The position numbers and the translations under genes are program-made. The notes under the pieces are model-generated. The model saw only the letters and a list, made by a program, of their open reading frames with translations. It had not been told where the DNA came from and searched no databases. Below, piece after piece: positions 1 through 7,559 of a stretch of DNA of 37,999 bases. The number at the start of each line of letters is the position of its first letter. The first letter of the stretch is position 1. The DNA comes from JASFHF01 sp050123375 (GTDB taxonomy: Bacteria > Pseudomonadota > Gammaproteobacteria > UBA12402), in contig JASFHF010000020.1 in the NCBI GenBank assembly GCA_050123375.1, positions 1-37,999 on the forward strand. The letters are read 5' to 3'.

Positions 1-74
1 ACAAGATGCGCCGCAAAGAAATCGATCCTAAAAAATTACTGCCGCAGTTTATTGACAGAAATCTACTTGCGTAA
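1..74 (+). CDS. C-terminal end of an unrecognised protein (partial)
   Basis: An open frame enters the window and ends at a TAA at 72-74, reading KMRRKEIDPKKLLPQFIDRN then LLA. It is basic and has no motif I recognise. Only about 23 residues are visible, so this may equally be a chance open frame. The following 270 bases are non-coding, consistent with the end of a gene here. Confidence 0.3.
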   Translation, partial: KMRRKEIDPKKLLPQFIDRNLLA

Positions 75-347
75 AATAATAAAAAATAAAATAAAAATCT
101 AGATGGGAATTTTTAGGGGCTTACCAAATAAGGGAAGACATTGTTACATATATGCGTCAATATCTTCGTGATGGTCGCTCCAAATATTCTTCATCAAGCT
201 TGGGTTCCCCAGTTGATCGACTTTTAGATAAAACTTAAATTGTGGGCAACAAGAACAAGCTTGGATATTTGCGATTCAAAAAAAGGCGTCAAATCTTGAG
301 TCTTGAATGTTGCAGTGTTAACTAATTAAATTAATATGTTGAATAAA
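75..347 (+). other. Gene-free stretch with a short ORF remnant and a REP-like motif
   Basis: No full gene is seen. A short frame open from about 98 and ending at a TAA at 236-238 reads AYQIREDIVTYMRQYLRDGR followed by a Ser-rich tail and VDRLLDKT. It looks like the eroded 3' end of a protein, but I cannot name the family. At 285-317 lies a GGCGTCAAATCTTGAGTCTT motif that resembles a sequence at 33126-33158 and, more loosely, the direct repeats at 35462 and 37563. The stretch separates two genes whose 3' ends face each other. Confidence 0.35.
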
Positions 348-2585
348 TTATTTTTTGTTGTTATATGCTTGTTCTATATCAGATAAATATTTAGCTCTAA
401 ATTGTTTTCCGGTTTTAAGTATCACTTGAATTAAATCGGCATTTCCATCAAATAAATTAAACACAGGATTTTTATTTATACCAAATTCGCGCTGAGTGTA
501 TCTACAACATTCTTGCCCAATAGCTTCTATGGTTTGTTTTTTGTGTTCATCGCTAACCTTGTTGTTTTCGAGGTACAACTGAGCTTTTTCGGCTAGTTTT
601 CGTTCCGAATTACTTAAACCTAACATTCTAGACCATTGAACATAACGATAAAATATAGACATTTGCTCTTTAGTATTAGCAAACAGGTTGTTTTTATCAT
701 TAACAAAATGCTGCTCTGTTTTGTCTAACCATGACTGTATAATTTTTCTCATTATTTCTTCATTAAAATGATCAATGGATTTACCGTTAAATGTTGTCGG
801 CTCAAATTGTTTTTCTCTCACAGCTGCACCATCAGGATTTTTAAATTGCGAGAAATCATAATTACCATCTTTATTTTTTATTCCAAAAATTGCTAGCAAC
901 ATACCCAAATAGTCTTCTGACAGTGATAAAAGAGCGTCAGAAATTATTTTTTCAATCGGTATTACTTTTAACAAAGAATATATGATGGTTCCGTAAGGAT
1001 TGCCTAACAAATTTGATTGTACGGATATTTTATCACACCATAGTGTATTTAATAAATCAATTTTTGGTTGGTTTTTAACAACGATGCCTCCACGATAAAG
1101 TTGCTGAGATATATCATGTGCTAATAAATCATTACTTTTTTCTGAATCACACATAAATTGCTCAAGAACGATATTAACATCCTCATCAAAAAATTTCCTA
1201 AAAAGAGATAAATCTTCACTAGCCCAACCCAGTATAAATAAACTAAGCTGATATTTTGAATTGGGTATAATTTTAATAAAACTAGTAGCAAATTCCGCAG
1301 TTTGTTTATCTGTTATAACACATTTGCAAACTTTTTTTGATAGCTTTACAAAGCTCTTCTGCTTTTTTTCATCTATATTATCATCATCATTGTTTATCCC
1401 TAGGAATGCCAAGTAAATGTCATTATCATCTGTATTATCATCAAATTTAACACCATAGTGCGCATCAACGTACCTATTTAGAGAGTAAAATGTATTGTTC
1501 AATATTACTTTACCAGCATGACGAATTAGGTTATCTAAAATTAATGGGTGTTTTGAAAATAAAGCTATAAAACTTAGCCACTCCAGCTTATTGTCTACAT
1601 TAGAAATGAAGTCAGCATTTTTTATTAAATTCATTAACCATTTATTTATATTCCTGAGAGTTGAAAGATACCCAACAATTTCTTGAAATTTTAAAAGTTT
1701 GTTTATATCGCTATTTAAGTCGTTTTCTAAAATTTTTATACATTCTTCACTAAAAATTAAATGTAATTTTTTTATTACATACTTAACAGATTTATCTATA
1801 TTTAACGTATTACATACATCAAACCTTGGCTGGAATAATTTATCAATATAAGAAGTTGCTGAATCGTAATCAGCATATCCTAATGTTTGTTCGGTGATAA
1901 ATTTTTGAGTAACACGTGTATAATCAAGCGCCACAATACAAATTAAATTATCGAAAATTTCTAGCGTCCTAGTAAAAATTAAAAATTTTAATATTAACTT
2001 ACTTGGCAATCGATCTATTTCATCAATAATAAGATATAGCGGCCTTTCTTTCAGCGCAACATTAATTGAAGCTATTTTTTCTGAAAATAACTGCGGGTCT
2101 TCTTTTTGCCAAAGTTTGATTATATCATCAACATTTTTTTCAAGGTTATAACCTACTCCAGCTTTAGCTTCCACAGGAATCCCTGCGGACAATCCACCAA
2201 TACCCCCAGAAACTGATAAATTACAGCGACTAAGAAGTATTAAACTTTTGATAGCTTTCTTTACATGCTCACCAATATCAGATGACATGCTAGAATGTAG
2301 TTTTAAAAGAAACCTTTCTATTAATTCGTGAATTTCAAACTTGCCTTCTAATATTGGATCAAAATTGATAACGATATTATTTTTATAATTTAGCTCTTGT
2401 TGCAGTAAATTTAAAACCGAAGTTTTGCCACAACCCCATTCTCCCATCAAAGCGACTGTACAAGGCTTTATTTTGTCTTGCTGAATCATTTTATACAAAG
2501 GGTTAACTACGCGCTCTTTTATGTTAAATTCATCCTGGTCAACATGCAGAATTGGCCTATCAGAAATTTTTTCTTTAATGCTCAT
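348..2585 (-). CDS. KAP-family P-loop NTPase
   Basis: A large predicted ATPase of the KAP class (STAND-related P-loop NTPases), 745 aa from the chosen start. Walker A is GEWGCGKTS at residues 48-56 and Walker B is LYLIIDEIDR at 183-192. Many KAP proteins carry membrane helices between the Walker motifs. Here that position holds a Gly-rich, non-hydrophobic segment (about 124-147), so this member is probably soluble. The long C-terminal half has no motif I recognise and may be helical. The start at 2585 is preferred over an ATG 69 nt upstream because AGGTG lies 6 nt before it. KAP ATPases occur in phage-exclusion and defence modules such as PifA and QatA; the position beside an integrase fits defence cargo, but no partner gene is adjacent. 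Family assignment is good; function is inferred. Confidence 0.85.
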   Translation of the reverse strand: MSIKEKISDRPILHVDQDEFNIKERVVNPLYKMIQQDKIKPCTVALMGEWGCGKTSVLNLLQQELNYKNNIVINFDPILEGKFEIHELIERFLLKLHSSMSSDIGEHVKKAIKSLILLSRCNLSVSGGIGGLSAGIPVEAKAGVGYNLEKNVDDIIKLWQKEDPQLFSEKIASINVALKERPLYLIIDEIDRLPSKLILKFLIFTRTLEIFDNLICIVALDYTRVTQKFITEQTLGYADYDSATSYIDKLFQPRFDVCNTLNIDKSVKYVIKKLHLIFSEECIKILENDLNSDINKLLKFQEIVGYLSTLRNINKWLMNLIKNADFISNVDNKLEWLSFIALFSKHPLILDNLIRHAGKVILNNTFYSLNRYVDAHYGVKFDDNTDDNDIYLAFLGINNDDDNIDEKKQKSFVKLSKKVCKCVITDKQTAEFATSFIKIIPNSKYQLSLFILGWASEDLSLFRKFFDEDVNIVLEQFMCDSEKSNDLLAHDISQQLYRGGIVVKNQPKIDLLNTLWCDKISVQSNLLGNPYGTIIYSLLKVIPIEKIISDALLSLSEDYLGMLLAIFGIKNKDGNYDFSQFKNPDGAAVREKQFEPTTFNGKSIDHFNEEIMRKIIQSWLDKTEQHFVNDKNNLFANTKEQMSIFYRYVQWSRMLGLSNSERKLAEKAQLYLENNKVSDEHKKQTIEAIGQECCRYTQREFGINKNPVFNLFDGNADLIQVILKTGKQFRAKYLSDIEQAYNNKK

Positions 2586-2764
2586 ATTTACACCTGTTTT
2601 ATTGCGGAATATTTTTCGCAGTTTTCTTGGGACAGACTTTGCATAATCCATCATTTTGTTAAATTACATAATATTTTGCCCCCAATGAATTGGCAAAGAA
2701 TAATTTCATGCCTGTATAAGTTACTACAGACATGAAAAAACATAAAGTTATTGTGTAAAATTTT

Positions 2765-3007
2765 TTATGATTCTTCAGCTAAATGATCTGTCTTTTGAAG
2801 CTTACCGTTCATAAGCTCAATCTCATCAAGATAATCCTCAATCGCCCAAACTGCACCATTAAAAATTGCGTGATTGGATTCATGAAGATCATAATCTTGC
2901 GACAATAAGCAGCCAGTAATCGCTTTGGCTTTTATCAATCTTTCATCAATAGCATCTTTAAGTTCAAGGGCGGTAGCATACGGTTTTAAGATAAAAATAT
3001 CGTCCAT
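2765..3007 (-). CDS. Small DUF3077/DUF6124-like protein
   Basis: An 80-aa acidic helical protein. ATG at 3007 is chosen because TAGGAG sits 8 nt upstream; a longer frame to 3043 lacks such a site. Its core (LKDAIDERLIKAKAITGCLL, then a gap, then AVWAIEDYLDEI) matches the protein at 30300-30542 over its whole length, and that one is also 80 aa. The pattern of an Ala/Leu-rich first helix, a 'cLL' turn and a second helix resembles the DUF3077/DUF6124 proteins of pseudomonads, from memory. The role is unknown. It sits between the KAP ATPase and the excisionase/integrase pair, behind a strongly structured leader, so post-transcriptional control is plausible. Confidence 0.6.
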   Translation of the reverse strand: MDDIFILKPYATALELKDAIDERLIKAKAITGCLLSQDYDLHESNHAIFNGAVWAIEDYLDEIELMNGKLQKTDHLAEES

Positions 3008-3018
3008 TGTTTTAACTC

Positions 3019-3205
3019 CTACGTGTTGTTTTGAATGTGCCAATCAAATAATTGGCGACCGGGAGCTCAAAACCGCACGTAGACGGCGGACTTATTCCTC
3101 TTTCGAGTATTTTATTCGCCCACTCCCAGTCATATCAACACTTCGTACTTGTAAATACTGCAACATAACTGGGAGCAGTTAAGCACGCTACGTGGTGTTT
3201 TGAGC
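3019..3205 (-). promoter_or_regulatory. Structured 5' leader with nested inverted repeats
   Basis: Upstream of the 80-aa gene, an 18-bp imperfect inverted repeat (3065-3082 against 3188-3205, 16 of 18 pairing) encloses about 105 nt. Inside it, CTCCCAGT (3123-3130) pairs with ACTGGGAG (3168-3175). Closer to the gene, GCCAAT (3039-3044) pairs with ATTGGC (3051-3056). The sequence CTACGTGTTGTTTTGA at 3019-3034 is a near-identical direct copy (15 of 16) of 3188-3203. On the gene's strand a CTC-GAAA-GAG tetraloop hairpin is also visible inside the large loop. The element could be a leader RNA or the scar of a hairpin-ended mobile element. I do not recognise a known riboswitch. Confidence 0.5.
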
Positions 3206-3362
3206 ACATAAACAAGATACTATCGTTTGTAGTATGATGTCAACTGCAAAGACAGGCTTCCATTGGCTAATTTTGCTATTTGGTGGTTTTTTAAACAAAT
3301 TAGATTTTGAACACAGCATTTTGCTGAATCCAATTTAATCGACCCCAAAAATTTTAAAAAAA

Positions 3363-3581
3363 TCAAATTATGTTCTCGCTTTTCACTATCCTGCTCTCTA
3401 TAAACTTCTCGACATCGCTTAGTTTGTAACGAACTCGTCCGCCGATTTTGACATAAGGAAGATTGTAGCGATGATTGCAGCGCCAGATTTGTAGTGTTTC
3501 AACTTTGATTCCTAATAAATCAGCAACGTCTGCTGGATTTAAAAGATGATTCATCGCTGTTAAAGAAAATTTGTTATTCAT
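3363..3581 (-). CDS. Excisionase / AlpA-type helix-turn-helix protein
   Basis: A 72-aa protein with a MerR-like winged helix of the HTH_17/excisionase class. The segment LLNPADVADLLGIKVETLQI is the HTH, followed by VKIGGRVRYKLSDVEKFIES, the typical wing plus terminal helix. GAGGTAATAAT precedes the ATG and serves as ribosome-binding site. Such proteins act as recombination directionality factors or activators of integrase excision. The gene is just downstream of the integrase on the same strand (36 nt gap), as expected for an int-xis pair of a genomic island or ICE. Confidence 0.85.
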   Translation of the reverse strand: MNNKFSLTAMNHLLNPADVADLLGIKVETLQIWRCNHRYNLPYVKIGGRVRYKLSDVEKFIESRIVKSENII

Positions 3582-3617
3582 ATTATTACCTCATTTTATT
3601 ATTTTTATTTTTTTACC

Positions 3618-4499
3618 TTATTGGCCTATATAGTGAACTGAAATATACTCGCGGCTATGACCTAACAGCTCCGCGATTTCTAATCTTGCTTGCTTATCTA
3701 TTATTTTTTGTTCTGGTGTTAAATTTTTTTGTTTTGTGCCGCCGCAAGCTGGACAATCCCAACCAGTTATTTTTTTATAAGTCATTTGAGCATAACGATG
3801 CCGTAATCCATGTGCTTTATGAATACCAGTCCGTTGTAATTGTTTTTCGTATAAGCTTTTTTGAGTTTTGTAGGTTTTATCCTCTGGAATTAAAGATAAA
3901 TTTGGATTTTTCAAAAATTGTTTTATTTTTTCTAAATATTCCCGCTGTTCAGTTGTTGTTATTGGTATTTCCCTTGAGCGACCGCCTTTGCACCATGATT
4001 TTTTCAAAAAAATACGATCACCTTTATCGGCAATAAATGGATTGAATTTAATTGATTCTTCACGGCGCAAGCCAAATATTTCTTGCAGTCCTAGACTAAA
4101 TTTTACATAAGGACAGTTAATCTTCGATAGTTGTTTGTCTGTTACCGTGATTGCTTTGTTTTCATTGTTTCTGTATTTTCTTTTTTCTATGCCAAGTGCG
4201 TCATTGCTTGATATAATAGTTTTTTTATCAATTTTCTCGCATATCCAGCGGATAGCTGCCATACGATTTTTGATTGTAGCAGTTGAGATTCCTTGTCGTT
4301 GGTAATAATTGACAAGATACTGAATATGTTTAGTTTTAAGCCCATTAATATGTTTTAATCGATATCCGCCTTGAATGACTAAAATTTCACATGCCTGTAT
4401 GAGTATTTTAGAACGGTCTCGCTGAGTTGCATAAGAACCTTCCTTATTACGCTTAAGTTTTGTGTAAACTGATTGTTGTAATTGTTTTTTTGCGCTCAT
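3618..4499 (-). CDS. ICE-type tyrosine recombinase (integrase)
   Basis: A 293-aa site-specific tyrosine recombinase of the ICE/genomic-island integrase class, with an N-terminal SAM-like domain and a C-terminal catalytic domain. Catalytic residues are visible: Arg in GLRREE (about 145), HGLRHR (H230, R233), H281 in LGHSRE, and the nucleophile Tyr290 in HYIG near the C-terminus. The segment GWDCPACGGTKQKNLTPEQK before the last helix is characteristic of this subfamily. ATG at 4499 has AAGGA 8-9 nt upstream; the frame extends further to 4550 without a good site. The excisionase follows directly. The 1.6 kb upstream is gene-free and highly structured, and may contain the element's attachment or transfer sequences. 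Confidence 0.9.
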   Translation of the reverse strand: MSAKKQLQQSVYTKLKRNKEGSYATQRDRSKILIQACEILVIQGGYRLKHINGLKTKHIQYLVNYYQRQGISTATIKNRMAAIRWICEKIDKKTIISSNDALGIEKRKYRNNENKAITVTDKQLSKINCPYVKFSLGLQEIFGLRREESIKFNPFIADKGDRIFLKKSWCKGGRSREIPITTTEQREYLEKIKQFLKNPNLSLIPEDKTYKTQKSLYEKQLQRTGIHKAHGLRHRYAQMTYKKITGWDCPACGGTKQKNLTPEQKIIDKQARLEIAELLGHSREYISVHYIGQ

Positions 4500-4575
4500 A
4501 ATTTCATTCCTTATTAAGCTAAAATTTAAAAAACACCTAAAAGTATCCAAATATAAAAAGCTGTTACTTCACCAC

Positions 4576-4705
4576 CCATTGCCAAAAGGTTAGTGTTTAG
4601 CATCCTATGAACAATTGGCGTTGCTCATAGTGGCTTAATTAAAATATCAAGCCACAATGGACACGGATTTTGGTGTCGGATAAAACCCACTAAAGTTTTA
4701 TCCGA
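4576..4705. other. Cluster of hairpins upstream of the integrase
   Basis: Consecutive complementary arms are visible. CCATTG (4576-4581) and CAATGG (4655-4660) enclose CTATGA/TCATAG (4605-4610/4625-4630) and GTGGCTT/AAGCCAC (4630-4636/4649-4655). These are followed by GACAC/GTGTC (4660-4664/4673-4677) and a perfect 11-bp hairpin TCGGATAAAAC/GTTTTATCCGA (4676-4686/4695-4705). Some arms overlap and must be alternatives. No ORF is present. The element precedes a terminator-like hairpin on the plus strand and lies in the 5' region of the integrase on the minus strand. It could be a small RNA, an integrase leader, or a protein-binding site such as oriT or att arms. Confidence 0.45.
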
Positions 4706-4737
4706 AGAAGCAATTATTGAGGCTTAGATAAAACCTC

Positions 4738-4780
4738 CTGATTAAGCAGCTGTGAAAACAGTTTTTCAATCAGTTTTTTT
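4738..4780 (+). terminator. Intrinsic terminator-like hairpin with T-tract
   Basis: CTGATT (4738-4743) pairs with AATCAG (4768-4773), enclosing a CTGT-GAAA-ACAG hairpin (4750-4761). Seven T residues follow at 4774-4780. The order hairpin then T-run points to termination of a plus-strand transcript, although no plus-strand ORF lies upstream. It would therefore end an RNA coming from the 4576-4705 cluster. Confidence 0.5.
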
Positions 4781-5086
4781 GCTTTTTCATTTTTTTCTGT
4801 TTTGTTATTAATAATTGTTAGTTTTTATATTGTTTAAGTTGTTATATTTTAATGTTGTTAAATTAAAATAATTTAACTGTGATTTTGTTTGTCTCCTTAA
4901 TTGTTAATTGCTTAAATTATAAAAAATAAGCTGGTTAATAGTTACGCTGATTAAATTAGCTCAAATTAAATTGATTAAGCTGATAAAATAGCACCTGTAT
5001 AATTTTATTTATTACATTAATAATTTGGTTTTTTGCAATATTGTGGATTGATAAGTAGTTACTTATGCAATTACTCAATATTTACA
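4781..5086. other. AT-rich gene-free stretch
   Basis: About 300 bases of very AT-rich sequence with many short T- and A-runs and small imperfect palindromes. I see no ORF, RNA gene or clear operator. It separates two structured segments. Confidence 0.5.
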
Positions 5087-5115
5087 TTGATACAAATTTA
5101 TTAATCTTCTATTAA
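5087..5115 (+). promoter_or_regulatory. Sigma-70-like promoter of a structured RNA
   Basis: TTGATA at 5087-5092, a 17-nt spacer and TATTAA at 5110-5115 form a plausible -35/-10 pair. The predicted start is near 5122-5126, immediately before the TGGAC arm (5128-5132) that could close the downstream folded region. In such AT-rich DNA a chance match is possible, but spacing and position fit well. Confidence 0.45.
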
Positions 5116-5122
5116 TAAATAA

Positions 5123-5456
5123 AAGTGTGGACGTGTGTTACAAATTTTTAAATGCAAAAAATGCAAATAAAAACCCGCCAAAGGTCTTGGGATTACTCCA
5201 TCAACTAATTAAACTAATTGATTGATGCCACCAGCCTTTGAGCACGCGGTTCTTGTATAAGCAATGTTATTCGCTTAACTGAACCAATTGCGGTATATCT
5301 GGTTATAAAATACTTAATCAAAAATTAAGCCATACAACCAGATGTGCAGTTCGGATACAAACAATACATAAATTGTTTCTCCGAGCCGATTACGGTAAGG
5401 TTGTGTATATTTTACTTAATAAATTAAGTAAAATATAGTTATAATCGTGATGTCCA
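5123..5456 (+). ncRNA. Candidate structured RNA with five hairpin arms
   Basis: A gene-free block whose length is almost entirely accounted for by successive hairpins. Arm 0: CCGC/GCGG (5175-5178/5246-5249) plus CAAAGG/CCTTTG (5179-5184/5235-5240), capped by ATCAA..AATT/AATT..TTGAT. Arm 1: TAAGC/GCTTA (5258-5262/5273-5277) with GTTC/GAAC outside. Arm 2: ATCTGGTT/AACCAGAT (5297-5304/5336-5343) capped by CTTAAT/ATTAAG. Arm 3: TCGGA/TCCGA (5351-5355/5380-5384) capped by AAACAAT/ATTGTTT. Arm 4: CGATTA/TAATCG (5387-5392/5442-5447) capped by a perfect 14-bp stem (5407-5420/5423-5436). TGGAC (5128-5132) and GTCCA (5452-5456) could close the whole as a multibranched junction. A short motif, ATT(G/A)CGGTA, recurs at 5287-5295 and 5389-5396. 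No known RNA family is recognised. An alternative is an oriT, att or single-strand origin acting as DNA. Confidence 0.45.
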
Positions 5457-5490
5457 AAAATGAATTTATAAAATAAAAACATTTTCGAAT

Positions 5491-5655
5491 AAAGCCAAAG
5501 ACTTCTTTCAATTAAACTTTTTAAGCGTAAAAAGTTTAAAAGCTAAAAGCCTCTTCGCATCTCTCATGGCTTCTCTCGCGCTCATCTGGTATTTTATAGT
5601 TGAACCAGCAGTCAACTTTCAATCTAATTATTGAAGTAATTAGAGCATATTTTTT
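5491..5655 (+). other. Further hairpins ending in a weak terminator-like site
   Basis: Downstream of the five-arm block are a perfect 10-bp hairpin AAACTTTTTA/TAAAAAGTTT with loop AGCG (5514-5537) and AGTTGA/TCAACT (5598-5603/5612-5617). CTAATTA/TAATTAG (5624-5630/5637-5643) is followed after 6 nt by six T residues (5650-5655). The last could end a roughly 530-nt transcript started near 5123. No ORF is seen. From 5656 to 5909 I see only AT-rich sequence. Confidence 0.3.
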
Positions 5656-5909
5656 GTAAAATGTCAAGAGCTATTTGCTTTTTTGAAAAAGTGCGATGTT
5701 AATAATATGCTTGTATTATAGTGTTTAGTAAGTGTAAGCAAATAATATCAAATGATATTAATTAAAGTTAAAATATTAATTTTTGCAAAATTTTTTTTAA
5801 TTTAAAGTGAAAAAAATAAAAAAATCTATCTATCACTCCGTCATCACGCCATGAAAAAAACAAACCAGCTTTTAATTTATTGATAATAAAAGATTTTAAG
5901 CAGGTGTGC

Positions 5910-5955
5910 GCGTTTGTCACTACGGACAAGCAAACTTATCCGTAGTGACAAACGC
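5910..5955. terminator. Strong hairpin, probable bidirectional terminator
   Basis: A perfect 17-bp inverted repeat: GCGTTTGTCACTACGGA at 5910-5926 and its complement at 5939-5955. It extends by three more pairs after one mismatch to a CAAA loop. T-rich sequence follows on the plus side (CTTTTGTTTTT) and A-rich sequence precedes it. It lies downstream of the integrase/AlbA_2 operon on the minus strand and would isolate that operon from the structured region. Confidence 0.6.
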
Positions 5956-6079
5956 TTTTGTTTTTCAAACAAATAAGAAGATTGGTTTTACCCACCCTTT
6001 GTCCACAGCACGCAAAATTGAGGTCGCTTTCCTCTGTGGACAAAGCGTGGATAAAACCTACTATTATCGTCTGTCCTGA

Positions 6080-6134
6080 GTTTGGCCGAAGTTTGGCCGA
6101 AGTTTGGCCGAAGTTTGGCCGAAGTTTGGCCGAA
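6080..6134. repeat. Tandem array, five 11-bp units, just after an AlbA_2 stop codon
   Basis: Five perfect head-to-tail copies of GTTTGGCCGAA begin at 6080, 6091, 6102, 6113 and 6124. The array ends 3 nt from the stop codon of the AlbA_2 gene (6138-6140). Because 11 is not a multiple of 3, three units would encode an 11-aa repeat in any frame, but the gene has already stopped. A similar array (12-bp unit) follows the second AlbA_2 gene. Confidence 0.95.
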
Positions 6135-6137
6135 GTT

Positions 6138-7559
6138 TTATCCCTTGATAAACCAGACAACTTTATTGGTATGACCAGCTCGATCTATCAAACCCTTTTC
6201 TTTTAGCTTGGTTAATTCTCTGCGTAAAGTACGCTCTGGATAACGGTTGCCTAATAGCTCCTGCAATTCTTTTAGCCTCATTGGATTGCCTTTCTGTTTT
6301 ATCAAGGTATTTATAATATCTTGCTGTTTGGGTGTCAAATCGGCTGGCAAGCCAAAAGCTTTCTTTTTGTCTGTTTCTACTACTTGCTCCATTAGAGGAA
6401 AAATAACTTTAAACTCCATCGTTTCAGTTTCAAAAATAGGTTCTGGTAATCCTGCTGCAGCACAGCCTTGCATCATCTCGTCAATGCCTCTGCCCCAATG
6501 TTCTATGTACCCGCATTTATGCAACACAAAAGCTATATGCTTATTTCTAGGATTAGAAAACCCTTTTTTTATTTGCTTGATCGTCATGCCGGATTGCAAA
6601 CCGCCATTATTTGAAATTTCTATGCGGTTGCTATAAAAAGCCAAACCAACAGAGCCACCCCTCATGCTGTAATTGCGATGGCACAAGGCATTAATCAAGG
6701 CTTCTCGGACAACATCATAGGGAATTTGCGGAGTTTCTACACGGCGAAAAGATTCGGAAGTGATTTTGGCGGCTACGGAAATATGCCGTTTTGCAAATAA
6801 CTCGCCTTCTTCTAACAGATAAAATAAATTACCGTGAATTAAATCGCTGTCTAAAAATTCATGGCGGGTTGTATCCTTGAATCGAGCCATTCTTAATTCA
6901 CATTGCGGATAACGCGAAAACATATCTTTTCCAAATAAAACAACCGCTGCATTTTTTAATTTGCCGTTTTCTAATAAATGAAATTGTTCAAGAATGTGGT
7001 TTAAGTCTTTTTTAATGGTGGAAGCCGGTAATCGCTTTTTCATAATTCCATGATGAACCGCCTCTAAAATTCTTTCTTCATCCAAGTCATTAATAGAGCA
7101 GTGCAATGCGGCTTGGTCATCCCATGCGTGATTTAATTGTCCTCGTTCCACTAAAAGCTGTTCATAACGATGTTGCGACATGCGCGAGGTAGAAGATTGA
7201 TGGCGCACGTAAGCTCGGCCATCATAAACATAAGGACAGTGATCGCCTTTCTTTGTTTGAATAATAATTAATTGTTTACCAGACGGTATTTTTAAATACG
7301 AAATATCGAATTGAGCAGAAGGTTCTATTTTAGCAATGTGCGCAGCAATTTCTTGTTTTGTGTTGTCCGTAACATCCTGGCCAGTGATATTGCCCGTTGA
7401 AGAAACGCCAAAAATAACTGTACCGCCGTTTTCATTTAAAAATGCGCATAGAGTTTCAAATGCTGATTTTAATTGAGCTGTGGTTTTTTTAAATTCTATA
7501 GTATCAGATTCGCCTTTAGCGATAAGTTTTTTAATCTGACTCAAATTTATTTTTTTCAT
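6138..7559 (-). CDS. AlbA_2 / HATPase_c_4 transcriptional regulator
   Basis: A 473-aa putative ATP-binding regulator. The N-terminus carries the AlbA_2 (Schlafen-like) domain: GESDTIEFKKT near residue 15, then FLNENGGTVIFGVSSTGNI. The middle contains an ATPase-type HATPase_c_4 segment (REALINALCHRNYSMRGGSV, then RIEISNNGGL). The C-terminus is a winged helix (LTPKQQDIINTLIKQKG to LRRELTKLKEKGLIDRAG). The start at 7559 is chosen for AAGGA 5 nt upstream; it overlaps the integrase stop by 29 nt, so the two genes are likely translationally coupled. Such proteins are common cargo of islands and phage-like elements; a role in regulating the element is inferred. Five 11-bp repeats follow the stop codon. 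Confidence 0.85.
   Translation of the reverse strand: MKKINLSQIKKLIAKGESDTIEFKKTTAQLKSAFETLCAFLNENGGTVIFGVSSTGNITGQDVTDNTKQEIAAHIAKIEPSAQFDISYLKIPSGKQLIIIQTKKGDHCPYVYDGRAYVRHQSSTSRMSQHRYEQLLVERGQLNHAWDDQAALHCSINDLDEERILEAVHHGIMKKRLPASTIKKDLNHILEQFHLLENGKLKNAAVVLFGKDMFSRYPQCELRMARFKDTTRHEFLDSDLIHGNLFYLLEEGELFAKRHISVAAKITSESFRRVETPQIPYDVVREALINALCHRNYSMRGGSVGLAFYSNRIEISNNGGLQSGMTIKQIKKGFSNPRNKHIAFVLHKCGYIEHWGRGIDEMMQGCAAAGLPEPIFETETMEFKVIFPLMEQVVETDKKKAFGLPADLTPKQQDIINTLIKQKGNPMRLKELQELLGNRYPERTLRRELTKLKEKGLIDRAGHTNKVVWFIKG

Noticed and set aside
2585..2654. Longer N-terminus for the KAP ATPase
   Set aside because: The upstream ATG lacks a properly spaced ribosome-binding site, while the internal ATG at 2585 has AGGTG; the extra 23 residues are basic and unlike the family.
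4500..5910. Retron, diversity-generating element or group II intron
   Set aside because: No reverse transcriptase gene is found within the window, and no convincing domain V or msr/msd arrangement is seen.
4500..5910. Integron attC array
   Set aside because: The hairpins lack consistent GTTRRRY core sites, and the integrase is of the ICE type without the IntI-specific patch.
5936..6160. Minus-strand ORF encoding TSAKLRPNFGQ repeats
   Set aside because: It arises from reading the 11-bp tandem array and the adjacent hairpin in another frame; it overlaps the AlbA_2 stop and lacks a ribosome-binding site.
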